Notes under the pieces: model-generated
Databases searched by the model: none
What the model saw: the letters and a program-made list of their open reading frames with translations, nothing else
Told to the model about the DNA's origin: nothing
Shown here: piece by piece, positions 41,058 to 50,679 of the stretch
Layout of the letters: each line of letters starts with the position of its first letter
Position numbering within the stretch: position 1 is the stretch's first letter
Assembly: GCA_017429685.1 (NCBI GenBank)
Contig: JAFROL010000029.1
Span: 1-64,000 of the forward strand
Length of the DNA: 64,000 nucleotides
Source of the DNA: Bacteroidales bacterium
GTDB lineage: Bacteria > Bacteroidota > Bacteroidia > Bacteroidales > P3
Reading direction: 5' to 3'
Position numbers and translations under genes: made by a program

Positions 41058-41786
41058 TTATTTATCCTCTTTCACTTTGGCATATTCTTCGTTGAGGCCT
41101 TTGACAATCTCGTCGGTGATATCCATCCCTTCGTTGCCGTAAAGGATAGGACTGTTGCTGAACGACTTGGACAGGATGATGTCGAACTGCTGGTTCTGCG
41201 CATTGTATTCGCGGATGAAGTTATAGACGGCCTTGGTCATCTTTTCGCTCTCCTGCATAGTCTTTTCGGCTATCTGCTGGCTGTATTCGCCCTCCAGGTT
41301 CATCAGTTTCTGCTGGCGTTCAGTCAGTTCCTTCTCTTTGGCCTGCTGCTGGCTCAGCGTCATATTCTCGCCGCCGCCCTTGACGTAGGCTTCGTAGTCC
41401 TTCTGGAACTGCATCATCTGCTGCTTGTAGCTGTTTTCCTTGGCGGTCTGGAAATCCTTCAGCTGCTTCTGCAAGTCGATGGCATACTGGTATTTGGCCA
41501 TCAGCGTGTCAGTGTTGACGTAGGCAATCTTCACGCCGCCTTCGCCCACGGCCACGGGGGCCTTGGCGTCAGCATTGGCAAGGCTCTTGCCACCCTTGGC
41601 ACCGATGCCGGTGAAGTGGAAAATGTAAAGCAGAATGAGGCCAACGAGCAGTATGCAGTTGACGATGGGCAGGCACTTGCAGCCGCATTTCTTTTCGCTT
41701 TTGCACTCGCAGCTCTCGGCTTCCTGCTTCGGCTCTTCGATGTTGTTGATTACTTGTTCTTCCTGATTAGTGATATTTTCTTCCAT
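41058..41786 (-). CDS. OmpH/Skp-like protein anchored by an N-terminal helix
   Basis: The protein has 242 residues. An acidic cytoplasmic tail of about 42 residues contains a Cys cluster (CECKSEKKCGCKC). A membrane helix follows at about 41-60 (IVNCILLVGLILLYIFHF), then an Skp-like region from about 82: VKIAYVNTDTLMAKYQYAID, a long coiled coil, and QFDIILSKSFSNSPILYGNEGMDITDEIVKGLNEEY. Skp proteins are periplasmic chaperones for outer-membrane proteins, usually with a cleaved signal. Here a retained helix would tether the chaperone to the inner membrane. The Cys cluster could bind metal; that is a guess. Confidence 0.82.
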   Translation of the reverse strand: MEENITNQEEQVINNIEEPKQEAESCECKSEKKCGCKCLPIVNCILLVGLILLYIFHFTGIGAKGGKSLANADAKAPVAVGEGGVKIAYVNTDTLMAKYQYAIDLQKQLKDFQTAKENSYKQQMMQFQKDYEAYVKGGGENMTLSQQQAKEKELTERQQKLMNLEGEYSQQIAEKTMQESEKMTKAVYNFIREYNAQNQQFDIILSKSFSNSPILYGNEGMDITDEIVKGLNEEYAKVKEDK

Positions 41787-41833
41787 ATTAAGTTTAAGGG
41801 TTTAAAATTTAATGTCTATTATGAAATGACAGC

Positions 41834-41904
41834 GTTAGCTACTAACACATTCACACATTCACACATTAACACATTCACACATTAACACATTCACACATTC
41901 ACGC
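41834..41904. repeat. 8-bp tandem repeat (ACACATTC/ACACATTA), second locus
   Basis: About eight units, the last overlapping the gltX stop. Same unit as 7408-7454. Confidence 0.8.
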
Positions 41905-43437
41905 ATTCTCGACTTCCCCAATGGTGTCGATGGCGCGCTGCACGCGGCGGATGGTCTCGTCCTTGCCAAGCATCATCACCAGCGTCAGCATATCGGGACC
42001 CACGGTCTTGCCGACCACGGCAAGGCGCAGCGAGTTCATTACCTGGCCCATATTCAAGCCGTTGCCGACGATGTAGTCGTCCAGCAGCGCCTTGTGGATG
42101 GCGTCGTATTCGAAGGGGATGGTGTTGAGGATTTCGATAACCTTGGCCATATGGGTGGTCATACCGGCTTTCCAGCGTTTCTTGATGGCTGCGGGGTCGT
42201 ATTCGGTCGGGGCGACAAAGAAGTAGGAGGTGGTGTCCCACATCTCGCTGATGAAATTGATGCGCTCCTTCATCATTCCGCAGACCTTGACGACATAGTC
42301 GTGCGGGACTTTGATGCCGTGTTCGTCGAGCGTGGGCTGGAACATACGGGCCACATCCTCGTCGCTGTGCATCTGCATATATTCGTGGTTGAACCACTTG
42401 GCTTTCTCGACGTTGAACTTGGCACCACTCTTGCTGATGTGGCTGATGTTGAACATCTTGATGAGGTCGTCCATCGACAGAATCTCCTGCTCGGTGCCCG
42501 GATTCCATCCCAGCAGGGCCAGTATGTTGACCACCGCCTCGGGGAAATAGCCACGCTCGCGATAGCCGCTGCTCAGCTCGCCGCTCTTGGGGTCGTGCCA
42601 GTCGAGGGGGAAGACGGGGAATCCGAGGCGGTCGCCGTCGCGCTTGCTCAGTTTGCCGTTGCCTTCGGGCTTCAGCAGCAGGGGCAGGTGGGCAAACTGC
42701 GGCATAGTGTCCTCCCATCCGAAGGCGCGGTACAGCATCACGTGGAGCGGTGCCGACGGCAGCCATTCCTCGCCGCGGATCACGTGGCTGATGTGCATCG
42801 TGTGGTCGTCGACGATGTTGGCCAGATGGTAGGTGGGCATACCGTCGCTTTTGAACAAAACCTTGTCGTCCAGCAGGTTGCTGTTCATCGTCACGTCGCC
42901 GCGAATCAAGTCGTGGACCGTGATTTCGGTGTCGGCGGGAAACTTGAAGCGCACCACGTAGGGCTCGCCGCTGTCGAGACGGCGCTGCACTTCGTCGGCG
43001 CTGAGGCTCAGGCTGTTCTGCATCTGGCTGCGCGTGTGGCAGTCGTATTGGAAGGTCTTCTTCTGGGCTTCGTATTCTTTGCGTTTGGCTTCCAGCTCCT
43101 CGGGACGGTCGAAGGCATAGTAGGCCCATCCGTCGCGCAGCAGCTGGTCGGCATACTTCTTGTACATCGGCTTGCGGTCGCTCTGGCGATAGGGGCCGAA
43201 GGGACCTCCGATGTGCACGCCTTCGTCAAACTTGATGCCAAGCCACGTAAGGGCTTCGATGATATAGTCTTCGGCACCGGGCACAAAGCGTGTCTGGTCG
43301 GTGTCTTCAATGCGCAAAATCATTTTTCCGCCGTTCTGTTTGGCGAACAGATAGTTATAAAGGGCGGTGCGCACGCCGCCTATGTGGAGCGGACCCGTGG
43401 GGCTCGGTGCAAATCTGACTCTTACTTCTTGTGACAT
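41899..43437 (-). CDS. gltX: Glutamyl-tRNA synthetase
   Basis: The protein has 512 residues. The HIGH motif is in [20 protein letters not shown] and the KMSKS-type motif is KLSKRDGD (about 256). It also has [12 protein letters not shown] and [13 protein letters not shown], as in bacterial class Ic enzymes. It charges tRNA-Glu. The extra length relative to the E. coli enzyme (471) is an internal insertion usual in Bacteroidetes. It is transcribed alone. Secure. Confidence 0.97.
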   Translation of the reverse strand: MSQEVRVRFAPSPTGPLHIGGVRTALYNYLFAKQNGGKMILRIEDTDQTRFVPGAEDYIIEALTWLGIKFDEGVHIGGPFGPYRQSDRKPMYKKYADQLLRDGWAYYAFDRPEELEAKRKEYEAQKKTFQYDCHTRSQMQNSLSLSADEVQRRLDSGEPYVVRFKFPADTEITVHDLIRGDVTMNSNLLDDKVLFKSDGMPTYHLANIVDDHTMHISHVIRGEEWLPSAPLHVMLYRAFGWEDTMPQFAHLPLLLKPEGNGKLSKRDGDRLGFPVFPLDWHDPKSGELSSGYRERGYFPEAVVNILALLGWNPGTEQEILSMDDLIKMFNISHISKSGAKFNVEKAKWFNHEYMQMHSDEDVARMFQPTLDEHGIKVPHDYVVKVCGMMKERINFISEMWDTTSYFFVAPTEYDPAAIKKRWKAGMTTHMAKVIEILNTIPFEYDAIHKALLDDYIVGNGLNMGQVMNSLRLAVVGKTVGPDMLTLVMMLGKDETIRRVQRAIDTIGEVENA

Positions 43438-43828
43438 TATTCTTGGTTGTTTTTATTCTTGATATAGTTTTATTTTATTCACAACGCATTTCTCGTCATA
43501 TTATTGTGGAATCCGAAAAATATTTCCATAATCATCAAAAACATCCCGAAATGGCATATAAGTATGTTTAACTTGCTGAAAATTAGGTTATAAACCTCAG
43601 CTTTTATGCATAAATACCTAATTGCTAGGGTCTTACTACACTTCCTCTGCCATATGTACGGTATTTGTACGGTATATGTACGGTATTTGTACGCTTTTTA
43701 ACCGTACACATACCGTACATATACCGTACAAGTAGCGTACAACGCCCAGTGGGTGTGTGGATTGCGGATGGATGATTTCCTGCTTACTGCAGGTGCGTTA
43801 GGCGTCGGGAAGGTGCCTGAGGAGATGA
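43438..43828. other. Intergenic region with 11-bp-unit palindrome
   Basis: No gene. AT-rich from 43440 to 43640, then the palindromic array at 43656-43740. A gltX promoter should lie near 43460-43500 but is not clear. Confidence 0.5.
43656..43740. repeat. Palindrome of iterated 11-bp units (locus 2)
   Basis: Units GTACGGTATTT, GTACGGTATAT, GTACGGTATTT, GTACGC, then after CTTTTTAAC the inverse units with a few mismatches (GTACACATACC, GTACATATACC, GTACAAGTAGC, GTAC). It is the imperfect relative of 60995-61091. Confidence 0.85.
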
Positions 43829-44659
43829 TTATTTGTTTTTTCTTACCCAGCGGAGGAAGTCCCACAAGGTCTCGTCATCTTCATTGCTGCGTTTTTTGGG
43901 TTTGTTCTTGAGGTCTATTCTGCCGTATTTGGCCATACGTGCCTCGACCACGGAGGTCTGCCGCTTGAAGTATGGCGTTGCGTGTCCGGGGTTGCGCTTG
44001 AGGGGCGATGGCAGAGATACTGCCAGTTGGGCAGCCTCGTGGCGCGACAGTTTGCTTGCCGAGTGGCCGAAATAGTGCTGTGCTGCCGCCTCGCAGCCGT
44101 AGATGCCGTCGCCAAACTCTATGATGTTGAGATACACCTCCATAATGCGCTCCTTGCCCCACAGTTTTTCTATGGCAATGGTGTAGCCGGCCTCGAGGGC
44201 CTTGCGTAGGTAGCTGCGCCGATGGGGCAGGAAGGCGTTCTTAGCCGTCTGCATTGATATGGTGCTGCCGCCGCGTATGCGACGTCCTTGCTTGTTTTCG
44301 CGATAGGTCTGCTTAAGCTGCCCGATGTCGAAGCCTTTGTGGCGCATAAAGCGGCCGTCCTCCGAAGCTATGACGGCGGTGACCAGATTGGGCGAGATGT
44401 CTTCTATCCTGACATAGTCGCGCTCGAAGTTGACGTCGCGCTCCTTGTCTGATAGCTGCTGAAAGAAACGCTGCACCATCAGAGGCGTCAACGGAGGATT
44501 GACCCACTTGTACACGACGGGCATAAGCAGGGCCATTCCGATCAGCGAGAGGACTGTGATCCATACCACTCGCCAGACGCGTTTCAGCGCCGAGTGTGCT
44601 CGTGGCTCTTCTTGCTCCGAGCTGTCGAGAGGGTTGGATATGTATTCGTTATCTTCCAT
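43829..44659 (-). CDS. mtgA: Monofunctional peptidoglycan glycosyltransferase
   Basis: The protein has 276 residues. A cytoplasmic tail of about 30 residues precedes one membrane helix at about 31-50 (VVWITVLSLIGMALLMPVVY). The GT51 domain has IASEDGRFMRHKGFD (first catalytic Glu), RIRGGSTISMQTAKNAFL and KERIMEVYLNIIEFGDGIYG (second Glu). It polymerises lipid II into glycan strands on the periplasmic face. No transpeptidase domain is present. Family secure. Confidence 0.95.
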   Translation of the reverse strand: MEDNEYISNPLDSSEQEEPRAHSALKRVWRVVWITVLSLIGMALLMPVVYKWVNPPLTPLMVQRFFQQLSDKERDVNFERDYVRIEDISPNLVTAVIASEDGRFMRHKGFDIGQLKQTYRENKQGRRIRGGSTISMQTAKNAFLPHRRSYLRKALEAGYTIAIEKLWGKERIMEVYLNIIEFGDGIYGCEAAAQHYFGHSASKLSRHEAAQLAVSLPSPLKRNPGHATPYFKRQTSVVEARMAKYGRIDLKNKPKKRSNEDDETLWDFLRWVRKNK

Positions 44660-44775
44660 TTTGACGGGCTGTTTTTTTTTCGTTCCTTTTCAAGGGGCCG
44701 TTTTCTCGCTTCGGCATAGTACAAACACTGCGTGATTTGCCCTCTGCGCTCGGCTTGTCGAAAACGTTGGTTGCC

Positions 44776-45780
44776 TTAAAATCCAAGTTCCGAAAACACC
44801 TTCTTGCCTTTCAGATGGTAGTCGACAAGAATGGAGCGTCGGTACACGCAGTCGACCTCGTGGGGCTGTATGGCAGCACGTTTGGCCTGGAGCGCTGGTT
44901 TCCACTGGCGGAACTGGCGGTGGGCCTTGAAGACGGCGCGGAATTCGCCCCAGTTGCCTTTGGCCAGGAAGCTGAGTGCGGCGACCCAGTCGAGGACGAT
45001 GCGCAGCGCGATGACGCGGCGCTGGCGGCTGGCGGGCAGGTTTTTGTAGAGCATTGCCAGATTGTTGCGGAAGTTGAGCTGCGTCTTGAAGGGCGAACTT
45101 TTGGGCAGGGTGCCGCCGCCGACGTGGAACACCTGCGCGTCGGAAGTGGCCACGATGCGGTAGCCGTGGTTGCGGGCGCGCCAGCAGAAGTCGATCTCCT
45201 CCATATGTGCGAAGAAGTCGCCGTCCAGGCCGCCAAGCTCTTTCCATACCGCCGAGCGGACGAACATTGCGGCACCGGTGGCCCAGAAGACGTCGCGGGT
45301 GTCGTTGTACTGGCCGGTGTCCTGCTCGATGGTGCTGAAGATGCGTCCGCGGCAAAAGGGGTAGCCCAGTTTGTCGATGTATCCGCCTGCGCCGCCGGCG
45401 TATTCGAAATGGTCGCGCCGGTCGAACATCTTGAGCATCGGCTGTGCTGCGGCAATCCGTGGGTCGCTGTCCATCAGGGCCACGACTTTGTCGGTCCATC
45501 CGGGCGTGACCTCGACGTCGTCGTTGAGCAGTACGTAGTATTCGGCGTCGATTTGCGCCAGGGCGCGGTTGTAGCCCTCGGCGAAGCCGTAGTTTTTGTC
45601 CATCAGTATCAGGCGCAGTGAGGGATAGTTCGTTTTCAGAAACTCGATGCTGTCGTCGGTCGAGCCGTTGTCGGCGATGACGACCTCTGCGTCGCCGGTT
45701 GTGTTGGCAACAACCGAGGGCAGAAAGCGCTCCAGCATCGGGCGCCCGTTCCAGTTGAGTATGACTATGGCGGTTTTCAT
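44776..45780 (-). CDS. Family 2 glycosyltransferase
   Basis: The protein has 334 residues. The GT-A core begins KTAIVILNWNGRPMLERFLP, with VVIADNGSTDDS, NYGFAEGYNRAL, the DxD-like LLNDDVEV and the acceptor-side GGLDGDFFAHMEEIDFCWRA. It is similar to rhamnosyl-type transferases of surface polysaccharide synthesis. It ends with helices that may attach to the membrane. Its start codon directly abuts the stop of the acyltransferase gene, so the two are co-transcribed and may act on the same lipid or glycan. Confidence 0.9.
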   Translation of the reverse strand: MKTAIVILNWNGRPMLERFLPSVVANTTGDAEVVIADNGSTDDSIEFLKTNYPSLRLILMDKNYGFAEGYNRALAQIDAEYYVLLNDDVEVTPGWTDKVVALMDSDPRIAAAQPMLKMFDRRDHFEYAGGAGGYIDKLGYPFCRGRIFSTIEQDTGQYNDTRDVFWATGAAMFVRSAVWKELGGLDGDFFAHMEEIDFCWRARNHGYRIVATSDAQVFHVGGGTLPKSSPFKTQLNFRNNLAMLYKNLPASRQRRVIALRIVLDWVAALSFLAKGNWGEFRAVFKAHRQFRQWKPALQAKRAAIQPHEVDCVYRRSILVDYHLKGKKVFSELGF

Positions 45781-46674
45781 TCAGTTTTCGATTAATTTTA
45801 CAGTTCCGTCTTTCATTATGCGGCCGTTGCGGGTCAGTTTCCAGCGGCGGTGGCTCCAGAGCCAGTATTGCGGATGGTCGAGTATCTGTTTCTCAAGGTG
45901 TTGTGCGTAGCGCTGTGTGATTTCGCCTTCCGGCAGGCTGTTGGGGCTGTCGGTCAGCAGGTTGAAATGGACGCTGTAGCGTCCACGTCGCTCCTTGCGC
46001 ACGTCGTAGATGAAGACGGGCATATTGTATTTGCGTGCAAAATGCTCGGCACCGAAAAGGAAGGGGGTGTCCTGTCCGAGGAATGTGGTCCAGAAGCTGC
46101 GGTGCGGGTTGCTGGGCGACTGGTCGCTGAGCATCATATAGGCCACGGGTATGTGCCAGCGGTCGTAGTAGGCCATAGTCTGGCGCACGTCGGTCTGGTC
46201 GACGATTTCGGTGCCGTAGCGTGCGCGCCGAGCGGTGATGAAGCGTCCGAAGCCTTTGTTGTCGAGCGGTTTGCCCACGCCGATGCCGTGGTGGCTGATG
46301 CTGTGGTCGAGCGAGGTGATCATATATTCCCAGTTGTTGTAGTGGGCCGACATCAGGACGACGCTGCGGTTGGCGTTGTAGTAGGGCTCGAGGATTTCGG
46401 CGTTTTCAAGGTGGTAGTGTTGCCGCACTTTGTGGAGCGGTGCCCGCAGGTTGTAGATGCCTTCGGCCAGCAGGTCGCAGAGGTGGCGGTAGTATTGGCG
46501 TTCGATGCGTCGCAGCTCGGCGGTGCTTTTGTCGGGGAAGCAGCGTCCGAGGTTGGCGCGCACCACCTTGAGCCGATAGCGTGCGATGTAGTATACCACG
46601 GGACACAGCAGCGAGGCAAGGCCGTAGAGCAGCCATAGCGGCAGGTAGGCGACGGGCAGAATGAAGTAGTACAT
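45781..46674 (-). CDS. LpxL/HtrB-type lysophospholipid acyltransferase
   Basis: The protein has 297 residues. An N-terminal membrane helix (about 3-25), then RYRLKVVRANLGRCFPDKS and the catalytic HX4E in LMSAHYNNWEYM. The segments TARRARYGTEIVDQ and MLSDQSPSNPHRSFWTTFLG (D-Q-S/D-P, F-L-G) are typical of lipid A secondary acyltransferases, ending YWLWSHRRWK. It adds a fatty acyl chain to lipid A or a related lipid at the inner membrane. The adjacent glycosyltransferase gene follows with no gap. Confidence 0.92.
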   Translation of the reverse strand: MYYFILPVAYLPLWLLYGLASLLCPVVYYIARYRLKVVRANLGRCFPDKSTAELRRIERQYYRHLCDLLAEGIYNLRAPLHKVRQHYHLENAEILEPYYNANRSVVLMSAHYNNWEYMITSLDHSISHHGIGVGKPLDNKGFGRFITARRARYGTEIVDQTDVRQTMAYYDRWHIPVAYMMLSDQSPSNPHRSFWTTFLGQDTPFLFGAEHFARKYNMPVFIYDVRKERRGRYSVHFNLLTDSPNSLPEGEITQRYAQHLEKQILDHPQYWLWSHRRWKLTRNGRIMKDGTVKLIEN

Positions 46675-46753
46675 TTTGATGTTAGAACGGAGATGCGAGA
46701 TGTCTTGTCCTTGAACTTTCTATTAACTCCCTAAATATCAACTTTCAGATAAA

Positions 46754-48277
46754 TCAATATCCTCCTTCAAACTGGTCTCCGACTTCGCCCTGCACGCCCT
46801 CTTCGAGTTGCATCTGGCTGAGGCGACGTTCCCAAAAGTTGTCGCGCACCTCGCCTTTGGCGTTGGAGTGCAGCAGTTTGTAATAGCCGGACCGGAATTC
46901 GTCCCAAAAGATGAAGCAGCGGTTGGCGTCGTCGCCGGTGATCTTGTTGTAGCGCCACAGCTGGTAGGGCAGATAGAATATCTGGCCTTGTTTGGCGCTT
47001 TGTTCGGTATGGGGTGTGAGGACGTCGTTGCCCGCGTTCTGGACGGTGACACCCGAGCCGAACTTCTTCATCGACACGAAGTTCTTTTCGTCGCGGACAT
47101 AGTCGGGAGCGCCATATTGCAGGTATACGCGTCCGCGGTCGGTCTGAATGCCTTTGGTCTTGGGCCACGAGAAGTTCTTGTTGACGTAGTCGACGCGTTC
47201 TTTGTATTCGCGCCAGGCGCCGTCGGCGTTGAGGGGTTCGCGGCGCATCCAGAAGCGATAGAGGAAGAGTTGTTTTTCCTCGAGTCCCGAACGTTTGATG
47301 ATGTCGTAGATGTCGCGACGTTCAATCTCGTTGGCGATGGGGGCGAGGGCTTCGATGTAGTCGTTGAGCTTGGCCTCGTCGACCAGTGCGCTGGCAAAGG
47401 TTGCCGATGCCGGCGTGTTGTCGATCAGGCTTTCCAGCGAGGGGTTGCTGCGGAAGAAAGGTGTCCGTTTGTAGAGTATTATGTCGTTGTCGTGGTTGCG
47501 TATTTCGACCACGAGGTTGTAGTTGCCTGAAGGCAGTTTTTCGATGTCGATAGTGTTGAAGATGGCGATGGCGCTGTCGCGTTCGAAGCGTTTCACGGTC
47601 TCTGTGTATTCGAGGCGTTTGCCCGTTTCGAGCACTTCGATATAGGACACGGCGTAGACGTACGGGTCGCGTGTTTCGCGGTGGATGTTGTAAAGTTCGC
47701 AGTAGAAGTCGATATGCTTTATCTGCTCGGGGAAGAAGTCGTCGATGTAGGGCTCCATATCGTATCCGCTGCGCGAAAGGATGTTGGGCGTCGTTGTGGG
47801 TTGCACTTTGGCCATTGTCTGCACGCTCGACAGCGCCGGACGCTTATTGTCGTAGTATAGCGGCACTTTCTGCTCGACGACGGTGGCTTCGTCGTTGCTG
47901 TTTTTGTCGCGCAGCTGGATGCGCAGGTCGTAGATGCCGTTGGCCAGGGCAAAGCGTTGCATATCAAGGAAATTGAAGCGGTTGGCTTCGGGGGTCTTGA
48001 TGGCTGGGCTGGCGAGGTCGTATTTTTTTGCCAAAACCATCGAGTCGCCCAGCGAGGCGGTGATGACGACCTCGACGGTGGCCTGGTAGCCGCCATTGGA
48101 AGATTGGACAAAGTTCAGGTTCCAGGCGTCGAACGACAGGTAGGTTTCTACGTATGAACCTGTGCCTGACTGATAGAATGTTGCATACGAGAACAACGCC
48201 GAAAGGTGTTTGCCCTCGGCTGCTATGGACATACTGGCAATGGTCATTGCTACAGCAAGCAGAAAGAGACGTTTCAT
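46754..48277 (-). CDS. GWxTD domain exported protein
   Basis: The protein has 507 residues with signal peptide MKRLFLLAVAMTIASMSIAA. The first 280 residues contain beta-strand modules (YVETYLSFDAWNLNFVQ, YRFxI-type strands). The GWxTD region begins about 350 (LYRFWMRREPLNADGAW, YKERVDYVNKNFS, GIQTDRGRVYLQYGAPDYV); here the motif is GIQTD in place of GWxTD. The family is common in Bacteroidetes envelopes and has no known function. It is 79 bases upstream of the acyltransferase gene. Confidence 0.85.
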   Translation of the reverse strand: MKRLFLLAVAMTIASMSIAAEGKHLSALFSYATFYQSGTGSYVETYLSFDAWNLNFVQSSNGGYQATVEVVITASLGDSMVLAKKYDLASPAIKTPEANRFNFLDMQRFALANGIYDLRIQLRDKNSNDEATVVEQKVPLYYDNKRPALSSVQTMAKVQPTTTPNILSRSGYDMEPYIDDFFPEQIKHIDFYCELYNIHRETRDPYVYAVSYIEVLETGKRLEYTETVKRFERDSAIAIFNTIDIEKLPSGNYNLVVEIRNHDNDIILYKRTPFFRSNPSLESLIDNTPASATFASALVDEAKLNDYIEALAPIANEIERRDIYDIIKRSGLEEKQLFLYRFWMRREPLNADGAWREYKERVDYVNKNFSWPKTKGIQTDRGRVYLQYGAPDYVRDEKNFVSMKKFGSGVTVQNAGNDVLTPHTEQSAKQGQIFYLPYQLWRYNKITGDDANRCFIFWDEFRSGYYKLLHSNAKGEVRDNFWERRLSQMQLEEGVQGEVGDQFEGGY

Positions 48278-48403
48278 ATTTGTTGTTGTATAATTAATAT
48301 TCGTGTATCTATAATATAGGAAAACGTACGATGCGGCAACTTATTGTTGCGACGGCAGAAAAAAGTTTTGTTTTTGGTGAATATTCCCGTTGGGCGTGCC
48401 CAT

Positions 48404-48775
48404 CTATCTGATTTTGTGGTATTCGATGTTCTGCCCGTTGTGCGTCACGCTGAGTTGCTTCGAGTTGATGCGCCGAATGACGAGCGTGTCGCAGAAGTCG
48501 TACACCCTGCGGTCGCGGAACTCTTTGCCTTTAAGGATGAGTTGGTTGCGACGCAATTCCCAGCTGTTGTATTGGTAGGTGGCTTTGTTGATGGTGGCGG
48601 CAATGCCTTGGTTGCCGCACTGGAAGCCTGTCTCGATGCCGGCGCTGTCGGTGACCCACGTGCCGATAATGTCGCGCTTGCGGTTGCCGCCAAAAAGCAC
48701 ATTGAGCAGTATGGCCAAAAGCAGCATTATGGCGGCTATGGTGAGTATCGGATGTATGCCGTTGCGTCGTTTCAT
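48404..48775 (-). CDS. Membrane-anchored lipocalin-like hypothetical protein
   Basis: The protein has 123 residues from ATG 48775 (MKRRNGIHPILTIAAIMLLLA). One N-terminal helix at about 9-28 has no cleavage or lipobox motif. The rest starts IIGTWVTDSAGIETGFQCGN and continues with LILKGKEFRDRRVYDFCDTL and LSVTHNGQNIEYHK, resembling small lipocalin-like (G-x-W start) domains of Bacteroidales. The upstream extension of the frame is Lys/Ser-rich and unlikely. Function unknown. Confidence 0.7.
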   Translation of the reverse strand: MKRRNGIHPILTIAAIMLLLAILLNVLFGGNRKRDIIGTWVTDSAGIETGFQCGNQGIAATINKATYQYNSWELRRNQLILKGKEFRDRRVYDFCDTLVIRRINSKQLSVTHNGQNIEYHKIR

Positions 48776-48886
48776 CGTTGGCGGAAAAAGCTTTTTTTTG
48801 TTGCTTGTCTGTAGCCAATAACTGCTTTGGGTGCATTTTATTTTGTCTTTTGCTGTTTTTTTTTCTTCAGATACTCTTTTTTTTCG

Positions 48887-48894
48887 TATCTTTG
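48887..48894 (+). promoter_or_regulatory. Promoter TATCTTTG for the phosphatase gene
   Basis: Consensus -7 followed by C. A 7-bp hairpin (CGCTCTG/CAGAGCG, about 48927-48946) lies in the short leader. Confidence 0.75.
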
Positions 48895-48951
48895 CAGTGC
48901 GACAAAAAAAACAAAACAACTTTAATCGCTCTGTCAATCAGAGCGAATGAA

Positions 48952-49455
48952 ATGACAAACAATATGGATAGCAAAACAAAACGAAGTGTACTTTTTGTGT
49001 GTCACGGCAATATATGCCGCAGTCCGATGGCCGAATTCATACTGCGGCGCCTTGCCAAAGAGGCAGGTATTGCCGACGAGGTAGAGGTGGCCTCGGCCGC
49101 CACGTCGAACGAGGAAATCGGCAATCCGGTCTATCCCCTTGCCAAACGCACGCTGGCCATTCACGGCATAGGATGCGGCAGCAAGTCGGCGCAGAGAATA
49201 ACGCAGTCGCTGTATGACTGGGCCGACTATGTGGTTGTTATGGACGGACGCAATCTGTCGGCCGTCAGCCTTGCGGTCAATGTCAGGTCCGGCGACAAGC
49301 TGTGCCGTCTTCTCGATTTCTTGCCAGCCGACGACCCCAAGCACGGTATGGACATTGCCGACCCTTGGTATACGCGTGATTTTGAGACGGCCTACAGCGA
49401 CATTCATCTCGGTTGCAAGGCCCTTTTGGCGCGACTTGTGGCGGAGTTGGCTTGA
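48952..49455 (+). CDS. Low-molecular-weight protein tyrosine phosphatase
   Basis: The protein has 167 residues from ATG 48952; ATG 48964 (MDSKTKRS) is equally possible. The P-loop CHGNICRSPMAEF has the C(X)5RS signature, with His instead of the common Leu at the second position. The general acid is in ADPWYTRDFETAY. Such enzymes reverse tyrosine phosphorylation, often of capsule-assembly tyrosine kinases, or act on arginine phosphate. No kinase gene is near. It is monocistronic. Confidence 0.92.
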   Translation: MTNNMDSKTKRSVLFVCHGNICRSPMAEFILRRLAKEAGIADEVEVASAATSNEEIGNPVYPLAKRTLAIHGIGCGSKSAQRITQSLYDWADYVVVMDGRNLSAVSLAVNVRSGDKLCRLLDFLPADDPKHGMDIADPWYTRDFETAYSDIHLGCKALLARLVAELA

Positions 49456-49605
49456 GATGTTTCTTAAAACGTTAAGAATCACTTTTGTATGTGGGAATAT
49501 GAAAAAATATTTGCCCATTTGTAAATATTTTCCTAATTTTGAAAGTTCTTTTGAAGAATAAATAAATAAACAATTAATTAATAATCATACTAATAATTCA
49601 AAATT

Positions 49606-50679
49606 ATGCAACCAAAAGGTAACAAATACGGTGTTCACCGTGTACTCGAGCCGAAGGGCGTTCTGCCGCAGCCGGCAAACAAAATCGACAACAATATGGA
49701 CGTTCTTTACGACAACGAAATCCTCATCGATGTCCAGACCCTCAATGTCGACTCCGCTTCGTTCACCGACATTATGAACTATGCCAAAGAGCAGGCCGGT
49801 GAAGGCGCCACCAAGGAACAGATCCTTGAAGAGGTGAAGAAAGAAATGCTCCTCAACGTCGAGCTGCAGGGCAAGCACCGCAACCGCCGCACCGGTTCGG
49901 GTGGTATGCTGCTTGGCAAAGTCGAGAAAATCGGCGACGCCCTGAAAGGCAAGATCGACCTGAAAGAAGGTGACCGCATTGCTACCCTCGTCAGCCTGTC
50001 GCTGACCCCGCTGCGCATCGACAGCTTCGGCGAAATCCGCCCCGAAATCGACCAGGTCGACATCAAGGGTAAGGCTATCCTCTTCGAGAGCGGCATCTAT
50101 GCCAAGATTCCGGACGATATGCCCGAAAAGCTGGCCCTCAGCGCCCTCGACGTGGCCGGTGCTCCCGCACAGACCGCCAAGCTGTGCCACTATGGCCAGA
50201 CCGTCGTCATCCTCGGTGCCGGTGGCAAGAGCGGTATGCTCTGCTGCTACGAGGCCAAGAAGCGCGTCGGCGTCACCGGCAAGGTGATCGGTATCGCCAA
50301 CAGCCCCAAATCGACCCAGCGCATCAAGGATCTCGGCTTCTGCGACATCGTCGAAAGTGCAGCCGGTATGACCCCCGTCCAGGTCTATGAGCTCGTCGAG
50401 CGCCTGACCGGCGGCAAGATGGCCGACGTCACCATCAACTGCGTCAACGTCCCCGACCAGGAAATGACCGCTATCCTCGTCACCAAGGACGACGGTGTTG
50501 TCTACTTCTTCTCGATGGCTACCAGCTTCACCAAGGCCAGCCTCGGTGCCGAAGGTATCGGCAGCGATGTCAATATGATTATGGGCAACGGCTACACCAA
50601 AGGCCACGCTGAGTTCACTCTGCAGGAGCTCCGCGAAAGCCCGAAGCTGCGCAAGATCTTCGAAGAACTCTACGCATAA
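49606..50679 (+). CDS. kdd: L-erythro-3,5-diaminohexanoate dehydrogenase
   Basis: The protein has 357 residues starting MQPKGNKYGVHRVLEPKGVL, the family signature, with GTGSGGMLLG-like RRTGSGGMLLG and the Rossmann segment TVVILGAGGKSGMLCCYEA. Kdd oxidises L-erythro-3,5-diaminohexanoate to 3-keto-5-aminohexanoate with NAD in lysine fermentation. The upstream steps need KamA, whose gene is at 59470-60720, 9 kb away, and the KamDE mutase, which is not seen here. So the pathway is split over the chromosome. Codon use is strongly biased, suggesting high expression. Confidence 0.95.
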   Translation: MQPKGNKYGVHRVLEPKGVLPQPANKIDNNMDVLYDNEILIDVQTLNVDSASFTDIMNYAKEQAGEGATKEQILEEVKKEMLLNVELQGKHRNRRTGSGGMLLGKVEKIGDALKGKIDLKEGDRIATLVSLSLTPLRIDSFGEIRPEIDQVDIKGKAILFESGIYAKIPDDMPEKLALSALDVAGAPAQTAKLCHYGQTVVILGAGGKSGMLCCYEAKKRVGVTGKVIGIANSPKSTQRIKDLGFCDIVESAAGMTPVQVYELVERLTGGKMADVTINCVNVPDQEMTAILVTKDDGVVYFFSMATSFTKASLGAEGIGSDVNMIMGNGYTKGHAEFTLQELRESPKLRKIFEELYA

